A stretch of 64,000 nt of DNA, taken from positions 1,178,001-1,242,000 of the forward strand of contig CM018604.1 in the NCBI GenBank assembly GCA_009192285.1, in the 5' to 3' direction. A program made the translations under genes and the position numbers. The notes beneath the pieces were generated by a model. That model did no database searches and had not been told where the DNA came from. It saw nothing but the letters and a program-made list of their open reading frames with translations. The number at the start of each line of letters is the position of its first letter. The first letter of the stretch is position 1. Of the stretch, positions 23,299 to 35,450 are shown piece by piece. Source of the stretch: Morchella semilibera (taxonomy: Eukaryota > Ascomycota > Pezizomycetes > Pezizales > Morchellaceae).

Positions 23299-25176
23299 TG
23301 AAGGAAATGTCTGGTGGAGCAGTCGATGTCAGTGGCCTAGTTCTAGACCAGAGTAGCCCTAGGTAGAATAATAATATAGTATTCATTCATCTCTTGTCTG
23401 CAGTTGCTATACTGTACATGTACTACTCTCTTTCCTGCATTTGTGCGAGTTTTTTTTTATCCAGTATTCCATGTACCCCATGTGAGTGATTGTAAATACA
23501 TGTACTACATATGTTAAAGTTTGATTAAGGGTCCTCGTAATACATACATGTATGCATGCAGAGAAGTTCATAATCTTTCTACTCAGTTCGACAAAAGAAA
23601 ATTCTTGTAAATATTACAATACCGGACTAGGCTTTCTTGAATATTGAATATGAAGCGTATATGTACTAGGAACGACTTTTACCTTACACACTGTATGGCC
23701 TAGCTTATGGGTATGGTGCCTACATGTAGTTTTATGCATGTACATGTACATGTAGTTAACTTACAGTGTCCTCCAGCAGCAGAAAGTTGGGGGCGCCGGT
23801 GGGGCGCTTCGTACTACTCCGCAACTGTAGACACTATAATTTAAAGCCCAGAGAGCCAGAATATAGCTGTTATATTTGCAGCCGAAGGCATGTATGAACA
23901 TGTAGTACAGTATGTAATGTTCATACATGTACATACATACATACGTATGTATATTGCCTGTATTCGAAATATCTCCTGTCAACTCTTGGGTGGTTGGTGT
24001 AACGTGATGAGTACATGTAACGAGGGGTTCAAGTTAATTCCATTCTTGGTTTAGCGTCCTGTCTAATGACAAAGAAATTATTAGGGAATACAGAGCTCTT
24101 AAATATCAAAAACAAAAACTCGAGCTCCTTTTGCAAAAAAAATTACGAGCATTCTGTAAACCGCGATTCTCCATAGGTTTTGGGAGAGTTCTTGTGATTC
24201 AATTCATCAACTATGGGTTTAGAGACCTGTCTGTAGGCTCGACGTGCAATCAAAATCATGTGCAGCACAGCTATGTAAATTAAAAGCCCATCCGTGCTGC
24301 CCCATCTGTTGCTTTAGCAACCATATGAGGCCATGACCTGCATGATTGTAATGAGATAATGCAAAAGATCTTCCATCTCAAATATTCCAGCGGGTTTATG
24401 GTCGTCTTTGTGCACCTGGAGGCGCTCAAAGGGTGAAGTTAAACCATTCTGTCTATAATGTAATAGACATGCATTATATGCATTGTGAACGTGACAGTAA
24501 GGCCTCTTTTACCACAGAGTATTGAGTAAATTCCACCTTTTAAGTGTGAGTCCTGTTCTTTTTTTTTCTTTGAGGGCTAAGCATAAGCAGTCTTTGGGTT
24601 AGTTCTCGCCCACGGGTGCAGTTTTAGAAGAGTATTTTCATCAGTTATCCGTATTTCTCTTTCCAGTGCACTCCTAGGACTATTTATACAAGGAAGTTCC
24701 GTTAAATATATGTTCGAAAAATTAGATATCTATGTGCAAATGGTCTAAGAGCTCTGTAAGACGAAGATTGGAGATTGGTAGCCTCGTTTTTGATCTGGGG
24801 CCGTTGTTTTGCTGCCGTGGGGGGGGGGGGGGGTGTGGAAGGAAGTCCTGCCCCCCCCAAAAAAAAAAATTAAACCAAAGCCAGCAACGTCCTCGAAACG
24901 TCCAAGAGTCTGTTTCCACCAACACACCAAAACAAAACAACTTCTTCTCATCAACCCGCTGCTGTCTCCCATCATCAATCCCATCTACCACACACCATTT
25001 CCATCGATCATTTCTCTTTCATCATCACCCCCATCATTCTCATCACTGTTGCAGCAAGCTCATCCCCCATCACCTCACAGGTTTATTCCACGAGCAAGAA
25101 ACTCCTCACTTCATACTGCCGAGACTTGCTCAACGCTCCTTTACCCAATTGCCCATCACACTTGAAAAGTCCTTGT
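23299..25176. other. Intergenic region and probable leader of the C2H2 gene
   Basis: A TACATGTA cluster (23410-23950) is followed by AT-rich DNA, a 15-nt poly-G at 24819-24833 and a CA/CT-rich stretch (24900-25170). The last could be the 5' leader or an unrecognised first exon of the following gene. Confidence 0.5.
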
Positions 25177-27991
25177 ATGAGAGTGATTTCGATGAACATG
25201 CCCCCCCCCACACCACCACCACCACCTAATGGCCATTTGCTTGGAGGTGCCCTTATCCCAAGCCTCCAGAAAGGCATTTGCGTTGATAGTGCTCCACAGG
25301 ACACTTGTGCCACATACATGGGCTCGCCAATGATTGGAAGGAGCTGTTTAACGTAAGAACGAATCATATGAGTTTCCTTTTATTTTGGGGGGTATAAGAT
25401 GAAACTGACCAGTATCGTATATTCGCGCTGAACAGAATTGAGAGCGAGAGATCCAGACTGTTCGCTGGGGGGCCACAGCTGCAACTCTTCGGTATGTGAT
25501 GTATAGATATAGATGTTATCCTACCTCCAGAACTGTTAGTGATTTAAATGAAGAAAACTAACGTTAGCCTAGATGCAGTCTGGGAGTATGGCTCGGAAGC
25601 TTGGACCTATAACGCTCAGACCGCTGAAGCCCCCGTGCCCCTAAATCCGAGGTTAGTTAGCATACGTGTATACACAAGTGTGCATGTATAAACCCTACTG
25701 ATGGCGTATTATAATTATGCTAAATGGGACGAATCACATGTTGTAGTGGTCAACCTTATTTTGATAGCTATCCATCTTCAAGCGGTATGTAACCTTCTGG
25801 CATTGAAATACATGTAACATCATGTTCCTTCAACCCTGCTAATAAATATTTCTAGAACCTAGTGGCTCTAGAGGGGAGTCTGATAGTTTCTTGGTCTTTA
25901 TCGATCCCTCGATTTTATCATGTCATTCGTCATCGTGCGTAGACTCAAATGGGGCACTTGATTCTGGTAAAATTAATATCCTGTCTTCTCCCCTTCGTAT
26001 TTTGTTTCCAAGTTAACTTTACTGCCCCAGATATTAGAAGAGGCTGGAGTACTCCCCAAGGGACTACGGAACTTTCTCTACCATTCGACGATGAGCCATG
26101 CAAATTATCCGACGATGTGAAAGGTGGTAGAGGGGCTCGGGTTGAGTGTTTACTTGCTCCTCTCGTGGGGTCTCATCAGCTGTTGTCGCAATTTCTAGAA
26201 CTAAAAGCCGGCATTGATAGCCAAGACGAGCCCCTAACATCTTCTGGGGGTACCCAGATAGGTTTGTTTGTGATTCTATACTCTGTAGACTTCGATCCCG
26301 CCACTAACAACTATATCTATTAAGATTCAATTTCACTAGAGACCGAAGCTCTTACTTTTAACAATAGAGGAAGAATTAAGTGCGAATTCCCAGGTTGTAA
26401 AAGCAGAGGCGGGTTTGTAGGTATAAAAACGTATATAGCACATACGAGGAGGCACCAGAGTGATCCCTCCAAGGACACGCCTCCTCCTTCGCAAGTTCCC
26501 GGCTCCGACGCGGCTAACATAGACGGGAAATCGTCCTATATTATACCTCAGCCAGTTATAACTGATGATAAGGCCTTGCGGTGCCCATATGTTGGTTGCG
26601 AGCTAATACCGTTCAAGTCGATAAATACGTTTAGGCGCCATTGCATTTCGGTTCATAGCGGAAGGGAAGCAGAATGTCCCTTTTGCATGTCTGAGAGACT
26701 GAGAGATAGTAACGGCAACTCTTCAAAGAAAGTTCATCTTTTCACCAGGGCCGATGCGCTACAAAAGTGAGTCTTCTGGTCATTGAGCCGATACTATTAT
26801 CTTCAAGTCATTGGTGCTGAATATGGTTCTGTTTTTAGGCATCTCAAACGTATACATCCAGTGATCGGAAAGAATGATCCTAGGGTTCTTGATATCATAA
26901 AGATCTTGAGGCGCGGGAATAAGAAAGGAACTATTTGGGATAAAACATCCGAGCCTGCTGGTAAAGGCTTTGAAGGACGAGATGAAAACGGCATTCTCAG
27001 TCTGAACGTTACATCTCTCAAACGGAAACAAGTCAAAGACTGCAGTGATCCGCTTCTCAAGTTTATGAAGCAAAATCCCCGAAAGGGCCTAGAAGGTGGT
27101 GGAGGGCCTGAAAAGGAGAATAATGAAGGAACACCCTTCCAGTCCAGACTGTCCTCATCGTGCCGTCGCTCCTCTAAGTTGAGGACATTTGGCCACTGTT
27201 CATCTAGCCACTGCTTATCTCCCCCTGGTTTATCATCACCGGGTTTTGCATCTACCAGTGAAGCTACCAAAGCCGTAGCAGTAGCATCGTTATGCAAGAA
27301 GAGACGAACATCTGTTACTGGGAATAAAGAAGAAAGAAAGAGAGCGAAAGTAGTATCTAAATGTAAACGGGAGGCAGATTTCGAAGATGAGGAGACGGTA
27401 GCTACCAAAAGATCAAAAGTCTTTCACGTTAGTGAGATTCCAGATACAATGGGGATTTTTGGAGTACTTGCAGAAGCCGCGGAAAAAGAAAATATGACAC
27501 AATTTTCGATTCCGAGTGAGGTGGTTGATCAGGATTTGGCCTTAAATGTGTCATTATTTGGTGAGTTTCCAGCTTGGAAGTGGGTCTTGCGCTTATGATG
27601 AACTAACTGAGAGGTATTAGAGTACAACTTTTCCTGGTGCAATGTTGGAGTTTCGTTTGGTAATAAAACCGAAGATCACCAAATTCAAGTACCCGACAGT
27701 ATCTCACATCCCACTCGGAGTAGTATTGGAAATTCAACTGCTTTTGATTTTGATGAAGACCATGGCAGGCTCGTAAGTGAAGAGATAAGATTTACCGCCA
27801 AGAATCTGGCCCCTTCATCAACAATCTTACAAACGGAGGCCATTGGACCTCCTCATCCTATTTTCTACGATCAATCCCACCTCGACCATATGTTTGGGCT
27901 TCCTTGTGATCAGGTTAGGCCCGCGTCACAGTATACTGACTGGGGGTCATCTGCGCTAGATCATTCATTTACTATGGAATACTACATGTAA
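25177..27991 (+). CDS. Nine-exon C2H2 zinc-finger protein (741 aa)
   Basis: Exons: 25177-25352, 25436-25491, 25573-25651, 25747-25784 (38-nt micro-exon), 25856-25966, 26031-26261, 26325-26766, 26839-27560, 27621-27991; total 742 codons. Every junction keeps frame. Fingers: CEFPGC...H...H at about 250-274; CPYVGC...RHCISVH at about 317-341; and CPFC at 348-351 paired with HLKRIH at 379-384, with a long finger loop. The intron at 26767-26838 lies one codon boundary before the final finger histidine, the same place and phase as in the C2H2 gene at 16698-18150. A Ser-rich linker and a basic segment (KEERKRAKVVSKCKR) follow, then an acidic/hydrophobic C-terminus. It is probably a sequence-specific transcription factor of unknown target. 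Start uncertain: ATGs at 25177, 25192 and 25198 are all in frame. Confidence 0.82.
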
Positions 27992-28847
27992 GCAGGAAGC
28001 TGCAGATTTTATTTCCTTTTTGTTTTTGGTAAACTTCATGTTTTCTATTCTGCATATATGCGTGCGGACTCTTATTGTTATCACTCAATCCCTTTAGTAT
28101 CTCTTCATTCTCATCGATTCGGATTTACTTTTATGCATTATTTTACCATATTTAGTTTTTTGTTTAGCATGGCAACGTGTGGTCTTAAATGTTCTGGGGC
28201 ACAACTCGGTCCGAAGTCGGTCATCTGGGCTATGGTATATCAATGGCTTTGCTATGTTTTTAGTCTTTTTCACCTTCTCTTTAGATTAAGGAACTATATC
28301 TTTAGTCCTTTATGGAAAATTCGTTATAGTTCGTAATTAATGAAGAATTCTTTTATAAGTGTTGTATTAATGATAGCGTAGCATAGGGGCCGAAATTCAA
28401 CTTTTGACATATTTACCGCTCCATATTTATTACTCCATACCATATAATGTACGCTCACATCTCAGCTACTTAGATAAATACTCACGCCCTAAACTGACTA
28501 CCTTCCACAGCCCATTTGTAAAAGGTATGGCTGTTTTTAATTATCGATGTTTTTATTCCCCGAGTTACGTCAGGATAGTCCCATGTTCATCAAAGGACAA
28601 CGTACGGTCGATAGAGGGTTTCTTTGGCCTCTATAAGTCGACAGTGTCTTAATTGTCTATCCTACAAGCCAGAAAAACACGGTCTCAAGAATACTATACT
28701 ATGCCTCGAGCCTGCACGAGTGATCGATCATTGTTCAAAGTCCTCGGAGTCAGGCGCTGTAAAAATGGAGTTGCGTTACAGTCACTTAATTGCGAAAACC
28801 TGTGGATTAAGGCAGGGTTGGTTGGGGTAGTGTGTAAAAATGGCCTA

Positions 28848-28956
28848 TTGCAACGGACTATCGATAGGGTACAGGACTATCGCATGGAAAGATCAAATTG
28901 TCAAATTCGCGACCAGCCAGGCGATAGTCCTGTACCCTACCGATAGTTCGTTGCAA
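28848..28956. repeat. 109-bp inverted-repeat element, 36-bp arms
   Basis: Arms 28848-28883 and 28921-28956 are reverse complements with two mismatches (outer end TTGCAACGRACTATCGRTAG). Only 37 bp separate them, so the DNA or RNA can form a strong hairpin. No clear target duplication; a MITE-like origin is likely. Confidence 0.7.
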
Positions 28957-29789
28957 CAGACTACCTTGGCTTATTCCACAGCTTTTCGAAACCGACTATA
29001 CTCGCGCGTTAACTAAGTCGTCGGATATCGTTGCAACCAAACGCTTATCAAAAATTCCGACTTTCTTATTAACGACTGAGTATTAGATTTTACGATTTCT
29101 ATTAGCCACTTTAGTGGCGATCAGTTAAGAACGGTTATTTAATCGATCAACCACACCGTATGTATGTTAAAAAAGGTATCATAATATGGATTGAAATGGA
29201 TTGAAATAATTGGAGGAATTGGGTGTGGGGGGGGGGGGATCAATTGGAGAGATGGCGTTTGGCCCCGCAACCTATGTTAAGGTCGAGATAAAGAACTGCC
29301 ATACGAAATGTACTTATACAAGCCTCATATAAAACTGTCAAATACACACGGTGCCAGTGTCCTTAGTAATTGAAGCAAGGACTAGATACCAATTTATTCA
29401 TGTGATCATGCACATGGAGGTGAATAAATAACTACTAGCCGGTTGGTGTGAAGAAAATATCCCTTACCCCCATAAATCTCTCGCGATCACTGGAACTTAT
29501 TAAAACCATCTCGCACCCTGATGAAGAGAGCGAACAAGACGGTTATTTCAAGGAGAAAGCTGAATTTCGAAGGTCTAGCTATACGAAAATATCACTGATA
29601 CATACATGTAGGTATCTGCTTTCGTGGAAAATCTTCTTTTGGAACTGTTCATTCGTATAAAAAGGCTTAGTTTAAATTATACCTTAACCGAGAACCTAAG
29701 AGTGCATAGTATCGCGGCGAGGGCACGCGAGCGCAGGAACCCCACCGGCAGGAAGAGGAGGTGAAACAAACGAAAAAAACAAATATAAA

Positions 29790-29873
29790 TGCCCTGACTC
29801 GGAATTGAACCGAGGATCTTCGCATATCAAGATTTGATACGAGTGCGACGCCTTACCACTTGGCCACCAGGGC
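29790..29873 (-). tRNA. tRNA-Thr (CGU), with 12-nt intron
   Basis: Minus strand, 84 nt. Acceptor GCCCTGG pairs with TCAGGGC (last pair G-T), followed by the discriminator base A. The D-arm is GGCCAAGTGGTAAGGC. The anticodon stem TCGCA/TGCGA encloses loop CTCGTA with anticodon CGT, then an intron of about 12 nt after position 37. The T-arm is CTCGG-TTCAATT-CCGAG. A and B boxes are intact. A T-rich stretch for Pol III termination is not obvious directly downstream. Confidence 0.92.
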
Positions 29874-30959
29874 ATATGCTTAGTGTAACATTTAATGTTT
29901 GTAGTGTCAGTCAATACCTCAATCGGTCATAGCCCATCTTGGCCCTTCAACCAGCAACCTCTACTCCACTCCATATAAAAAGCGCATCTCGAATTAATTG
30001 TCGGCCACCGGGGCCTCGAAGCGGCCGTCAAAGTGCACGTACCTTCAGGCTATGGCTTGTTTCCCCCACGATCTTGCATCGAATAAAGAAAAATACCAGG
30101 CACCCTAAACGCAGACACTGCGGGCCCTGGGTCTCAAGATAGATAGGATAACGGGAAATCATATGGTATATCTATTTATCTGTGGAGTTGGTCTGAGTTC
30201 CCGTTCATGCGATAACTTAATCCGGTCAAACTGCTAACGGATAGTCTTGTTCTAATACGGCGAGAAACTTTCTAGGAGTGGTGCAAAACCTTCGGGGGAA
30301 TAGAGCCTACCAACATGGCTTGGACTATGTACTGGGTTGGACCCTTTCATCCTCTTCCCCGCCTCTTAAGGTGTACACAGACATGCCGAAACTGTGGCGT
30401 CACAAAGTTGATAGAAAACTAAATGGTCTTTTTAGCATTAACTATATGTATTGCACGGTGCCACAAGTAGCTGAACATGAGGGTAGTAACCATACAAACC
30501 ACCTAACAACATCAAAATTTCAAAGTTGCACTCTCGAGCTGTCATTTTAGTCGTAGGTACTATCACAGCTGGAGAATCTATATACAGGTTCTTTTGCTCC
30601 ATCTCCTTGTGCTTGTGGAGAAATACGTCTTTGAAGTTGCATTCCCATACAGATTTTGGTTGCAAGGTGAATGTTCGCTTACTTGTGGAAACCCACCATA
30701 CGTTAATAAGATCTATTCGGCTCTAGGGGTCATTCCGCTGCGGAGAGGGGTACCAACAAATAGTTTGAGCCGAGGTCAATGATCGGAAATGCAGTATGCA
30801 GTCGCTAAAGTATCTATATGCCGAAGTAGTTATGTAGATTAGGGATACTGGTAGGAAATAATATCTCCCAACCATGGCCGTACAACGATCAACCAGAGAG
30901 ACTAATAATTCCTCTATATCCACTCTCTAATATATTAATATGGCTCTCATGTTGCTCTA

Positions 30960-31230
30960 TGTAAAGTCCCTACCCAAAGGTTTTCGTGAAAGCCTAAAAG
31001 CATACAAGTCTACCTAGCAACGGGTTCTCCACTAAAATATTTTATTGCACCTTAACCACTTCTTTTTACCAATTCAAAAATGTGGAAAGGGCTTCTCCCA
31101 AGGGTCAAAATATTTTACCTCTATCCATCGTTATAATTAATTGTGTTGTGGTTCTACACTTAGAACCTAGTTCCACCTAGTTTAGGTGGTAATTAGCCCT
31201 TTCACGAAACTTTTGGGTAGGGACTTTACG
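30960..31230. mobile_element. 271-bp MITE with ~32-bp TIRs, TA target site
   Basis: Termini TGTAAAGTCCCTACCCAAAG and the reverse complement of ...TTTTGGGTAGGGACTTTACG match over about 32 bp with few mismatches. TA flanks are at 30958-30959 and 31231-31232. There is no coding capacity; Tc1/mariner-type ends are inferred from the TA duplication. Confidence 0.75.
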
Positions 31231-32252
31231 TACGTATAGTAGATTAGGCTCGAGCCTAATCTCATATATCAAAAACCAAAAGGCTTGAGTCAAGCTAGCC
31301 CACAGAGAAGTATAGCTTATTCCCATCTAATAGCCAAATGCTCTAAAGGTTGTGCTATATCAGCTCACCTGGCACGCTAGGCTTCCTCGTAGCTAATACT
31401 AGGAGTAGCTATTGTTCCCGAGTAGTCGATAGGGTGGTCCTTAAGGCTTTTGATACGTGTCGTTTGTGTGTATATCTGCATGCAAAAGCCGTTATGATTT
31501 GTTGAATTAGTCCGCCTCCTTGTCTGCCGAACACTATTTGTTAACCAATCATTGGTATATCATAGGTCTAGATACTATTGAAAACACCGCAGGCTATAAA
31601 AATAGTGACAATTAAAGGCGCGGAGATAGCCACACAAAGACATTATTAATTATACCATACCAATGCTATCTCTAACCAATAATCGTGAAAATATTCTCAA
31701 ACGACAGTTAGCAGTGTTACCTAATCTCTAGCTCTCTATGCGGTGTGCGGCCAGTGCCTGTTTCATTGTATGGTACTGGGTGCTTGCAATCCAATCAATT
31801 GTTCTCCCTAGAGTCTCTAGAACCATAGGGAAGAAATAGTGGAGTCGAGAAAGTTACCCTAGACGTCAAGAAGGAACCAAGAGATACGACCCACTATCCA
31901 GATATAAAGGAGGTGAGAAGCAAATGACCGTCAAGAAGAATCTCTACCTGGGGTCACACTAGAAGCTGAGTGGGGGCTTCTAGAATGCAATAACTAGCCA
32001 CTACATTGTGAGTCGCAGGGTCTGGGATACCTTAATTACACAACCCGTTGGTCACGACTACATCTCAAAAGAAAACCTATTGTAGGAGCTCTCACCCCAA
32101 ACAAAAACACCTAGGAAGCTGGGGATCATCAATCACACCGCTAATCCTAGCTCTCACAACCAACTCTGTCTATCGAGCTGCTTTATAACATTGCTACTCG
32201 ATATCCCCCGTATTCTTCTTGCAGGCGTATACCTCCTGCACGGCACCAAAGG

Positions 32253-33526
32253 ATGGAATCTCTCTCGGAGAAGAAACCAATCCTTCTCCTAGATGCGACA
32301 AAGATTAATACTAAGCACTATAAGTCAGTACCTTACAGGGTCGAAGTTGGTACATTCCACTGGTGTAATGATATGGGTTGTCACACCACACCAACTCATA
32401 CTCTCCACCTAGGTGGACGGGCTACCCGCAATAAAAATAGAGAAAGAAGGCCTCTCTACATTGTTAAGATATGTGACGAAGAGAAAATTTTGGTCCTGTG
32501 AGCTTTCTGAACTTGCCGGGGATATGTGAGCGTATTAATCTAACAGAAGTATATCAGATCTTCAACAACCCGTTCAGGGAGGGGGTGGGAAAATATGCCC
32601 GAAGATTACCAACAATACTTTCTTCCTATTGCGCCTACACCGGAGGTGGGCAATAGAAAAACGATAACTCTGGAAGAAGATCCGGAATCGATATTCGTGG
32701 GGAAATCACTCTTATACCTGGAATTGAATGTGGTCATGTTGCCGAGAAAGCTCCTAGGATATATTGGAAGAGCTACACCTGAGGGTCAGAAGCTCATCAA
32801 CCAAGAATTCCATGAGCTGTGCCATAGACTTAGACTGGTTGAAATGACCTCCCCAAGCCAGCTATTCCAATTAGATAAAGAAACTTGCGGATCAAAGCCA
32901 AGAGGACGGCAGAGCTTTCAAACCAATATCGGAGGGTCTCCTGGGCCGTCTTCATGGCAAAATTCAGATGCCGATGTTAACCTCCCTGCCAAAAACTCGG
33001 ATGATCCACGCCAGCAGGGGAACGCTCACAAGCAACAGAGAGGCAAGGCCCCAAAGTACAACAAGGGCCGATGGTCCACAAACCCATGGGAAAGGAACCC
33101 TCAAGGGAAAGGTAAGCAATAACTACAGCCTGAACATTGCCGCAGAATTTGACGAAATCTGCAGAAGACATTAGCTCAACAATATTCAGTCTACAGATCA
33201 ACGGCCCAGATTTAGAGGTTCAACCAGCCCGTAATAGAAGTCCTAGAGAAGATTCAGCCAGCTTGCGGTTTGTCGATAGAAGAGACCTAGGTCCTACTAC
33301 TAGTGCTATAGCCAATCTACAGTTGTCCAGTACTCGCGACGAAGCTGGCCTGTCTGACTCCGCGGGGGGTGGAGACATCGACAGCGCCGTCTCAAAACCA
33401 GCCCAGGCCGACAAAGGTAAACGTCAAGCGCTGAAGTCAGGTCCTGCAATCGTAAATAGGACTCGTAAATCACGCGCAGACGAAAAGAAGTGGCGTCGTA
33501 CAGATACGACCGATTGCGAAAGATGA
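32253..33526 (+). CDS. Hypothetical protein, three exons (386 aa)
   Basis: Exons 32253-32497, 32558-33111 and 33165-33526 sum to 387 codons. Intron 1 (60 nt) is GTGAGC...ATCTAAC...TATCAG; intron 2 (53 nt) is GTAAGC...TGCAG. The N-terminal ~80 residues include a possible His/Cys cluster (HWCNDMGCHTTPTHTLH) that might bind metal. The middle part (residues ~95-190) looks folded and helical (INQEFHELCHRLRLVEM). The rest is polar and disordered, rich in Lys, Arg, Gln, Ser and Asn (KAPKYNKGRWSTNPWER). The C-terminus is basic. I recognise no family. A retroelement gag was considered because of the basic tail, but no zinc knuckle, protease or LTR is visible. Support is the frame consistency across two canonical introns. 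Confidence 0.6.
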
Positions 33527-35450
33527 TGCTCCTGCACTCCTGCAATACAGTGCCCCAGCAAGCGGAATCATCATGTCGCAGCCGCTAATATTAACCGGCA
33601 GATGGAACGCAATTCATCGTTCATTGAGCCCTAAAAGGTAATTATCCCCTAACCAATTATAATATGTTAGCGTATTAATCTAGGATATAATGCTCACCAT
33701 GGATGCTTTATAGAGATATCGATAACCTCCATATTCCACATCATTCGATTCGTCCAAGTTTTATCTTTCTTTCGGTATATACCAGACATACAGGTATAAT
33801 TAGTCATCTAGGTTGAGGATAGAGTGATTCCATTTCTGTTGATTTCCTTCCCCTTTCCTTTCCTTTTTTGGGGCACGATGCAATGGTGTGGATCTATGTG
33901 CTTGTATATCCAGAGTCCTAGTCTTAGTTTTATGTTTAAAGGGGAGAGAAAAGAGTCCTAAGAAACCTCCACCTAAACAATTGCGGTCGTGATAAACCTG
34001 GCAGTCTAGATGGTTGAGGGGGTGGAGAAGAAGGCATTAGATCTATAACGTACGTGTAAGAAAGATACTCTCACGCGAGTCAATAGATGAGTTGCATACG
34101 TGTTACGGATTCTTATTAGCTTGTGTGAACCGGGCTAGCTAGAAATGCGATGTAGTTTAGACTAAGCTACATGGATTTCCCCACCATATTTTCTTTAGAG
34201 GTCACTACTTCATATATCCATACTTACTATCACTCTCCGGAATTTTCCCAAGCAATAACATACACATGGGGTGCTCGCAGTAGGTACGGATTACCAGAAA
34301 ATGTAAATTCCAAACCCCATTGGTTATACACACCTACACAATACAGCTATACATGTGTCTTTGGATCCAAATGCTTCCCACCCGTCCCCAGTAATCGCTG
34401 GTATGTAGAATACTTACATGTATGTAAGTTCATATATGTAAACTGGTCTGTCTTTAGATACATGTATTGAAACACCACGGACTGGTCCTCGGCCTTTGCA
34501 CCTATTGATTAATTATAACCTAGCTAGACCGGGAATAGGGCTACGTATAGACATACATGTATCCTACATATGCACTCAGTGTCTAAAAGCATAGATCATG
34601 CCAAAGTGCCCTCTTTTCTTGAAGTTCCACAATACACGAGTTATAAACCATGGTCCCACAGACATGCTCACGCGCAATCAACATTTGACGAGTGACGTAT
34701 CATGATTTACTGCTAGATGCCGATGAATTCATGCGGTCCTCGAGCGTTCTAAGGGCGACTCTAGGTATCTATAACAATCGTTTTGCTATAGATCACAAAC
34801 TATGAGTAAGAACCGTACCGATCTGAGGAGACACAGATGGTCAAATCACATGGCCCATCACTCATGACGGCAATTAGTTGAGAATCTATTTCGAAACACC
34901 AATTATTTGTAAAACAGAACCTGACTTCCAGCTGAAAAGCTAGCTACAAAACGCTATATGGTGTTATATTTACCCCAACCCCCCGGGATCAAGATTTGGA
35001 ACAAATGTATGTAGCGTATGTATTTCAATATGTCGGTTTTGAGGAGGGCGGGGGGGGGGGGGGGGAGGACAACAAGGGATATTTTCAGCTAGACATAGAA
35101 GTGATAGGAATAGTAGGGTATCGAATCGATACCTCCAAGCAAAAATCAGGTCAAGAAACACCCTTTTTCAAACAACCCGCATCTACGACCCAGCTGAGTA
35201 AAAGAAAGAAAGGAAATGTGGAAGAAAAAAGGTTCATAATTGCTGGCAAAACAAATTCAAATCAATAGGAAAATATGCATGAACCCAGACTTTTACTACC
35301 GAGTGTATTTCTACTACGGTGTATCATCCCTAGTAGGCCCAGGAGACCTTATTGACAAAACGCTCCCGTGCCATGGGCTTGAGCGTGAAAGACGAACAGA
35401 GGTTACATGGATTCTGTTTTGTGTCAGCGGATAATGGTATTTATACCCCC
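33527..35450. other. Intergenic region
   Basis: No gene recognised. A 16-nt poly-G tract is at 35050-35065, and TACATGTA motifs cluster near 34350-34560. Confidence 0.55.

Larger units (their letters stand above)
27992..32252. other. Intergenic region with two inverted-repeat elements and a tRNA
   Basis: About 4.3 kb with no supportable protein gene. It contains the inverted-repeat element at 28848-28956, a 12-nt poly-G at 29227-29238, tRNA-Thr at 29790-29873 and the TA-flanked MITE at 30960-31230. Confidence 0.6.

Noticed and set aside
24732-25229. Open frames across a poly-G/CA-rich stretch
   Set aside because: The Gly-rich and His/Thr-rich translations come from homopolymers and simple sequence. 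It may be leader of the C2H2 gene, but cannot be supported as protein.
32253-33526. LTR-retrotransposon gag
   Set aside because: No zinc knuckle, protease, reverse transcriptase, LTRs or primer-binding site found around it, and introns are present.
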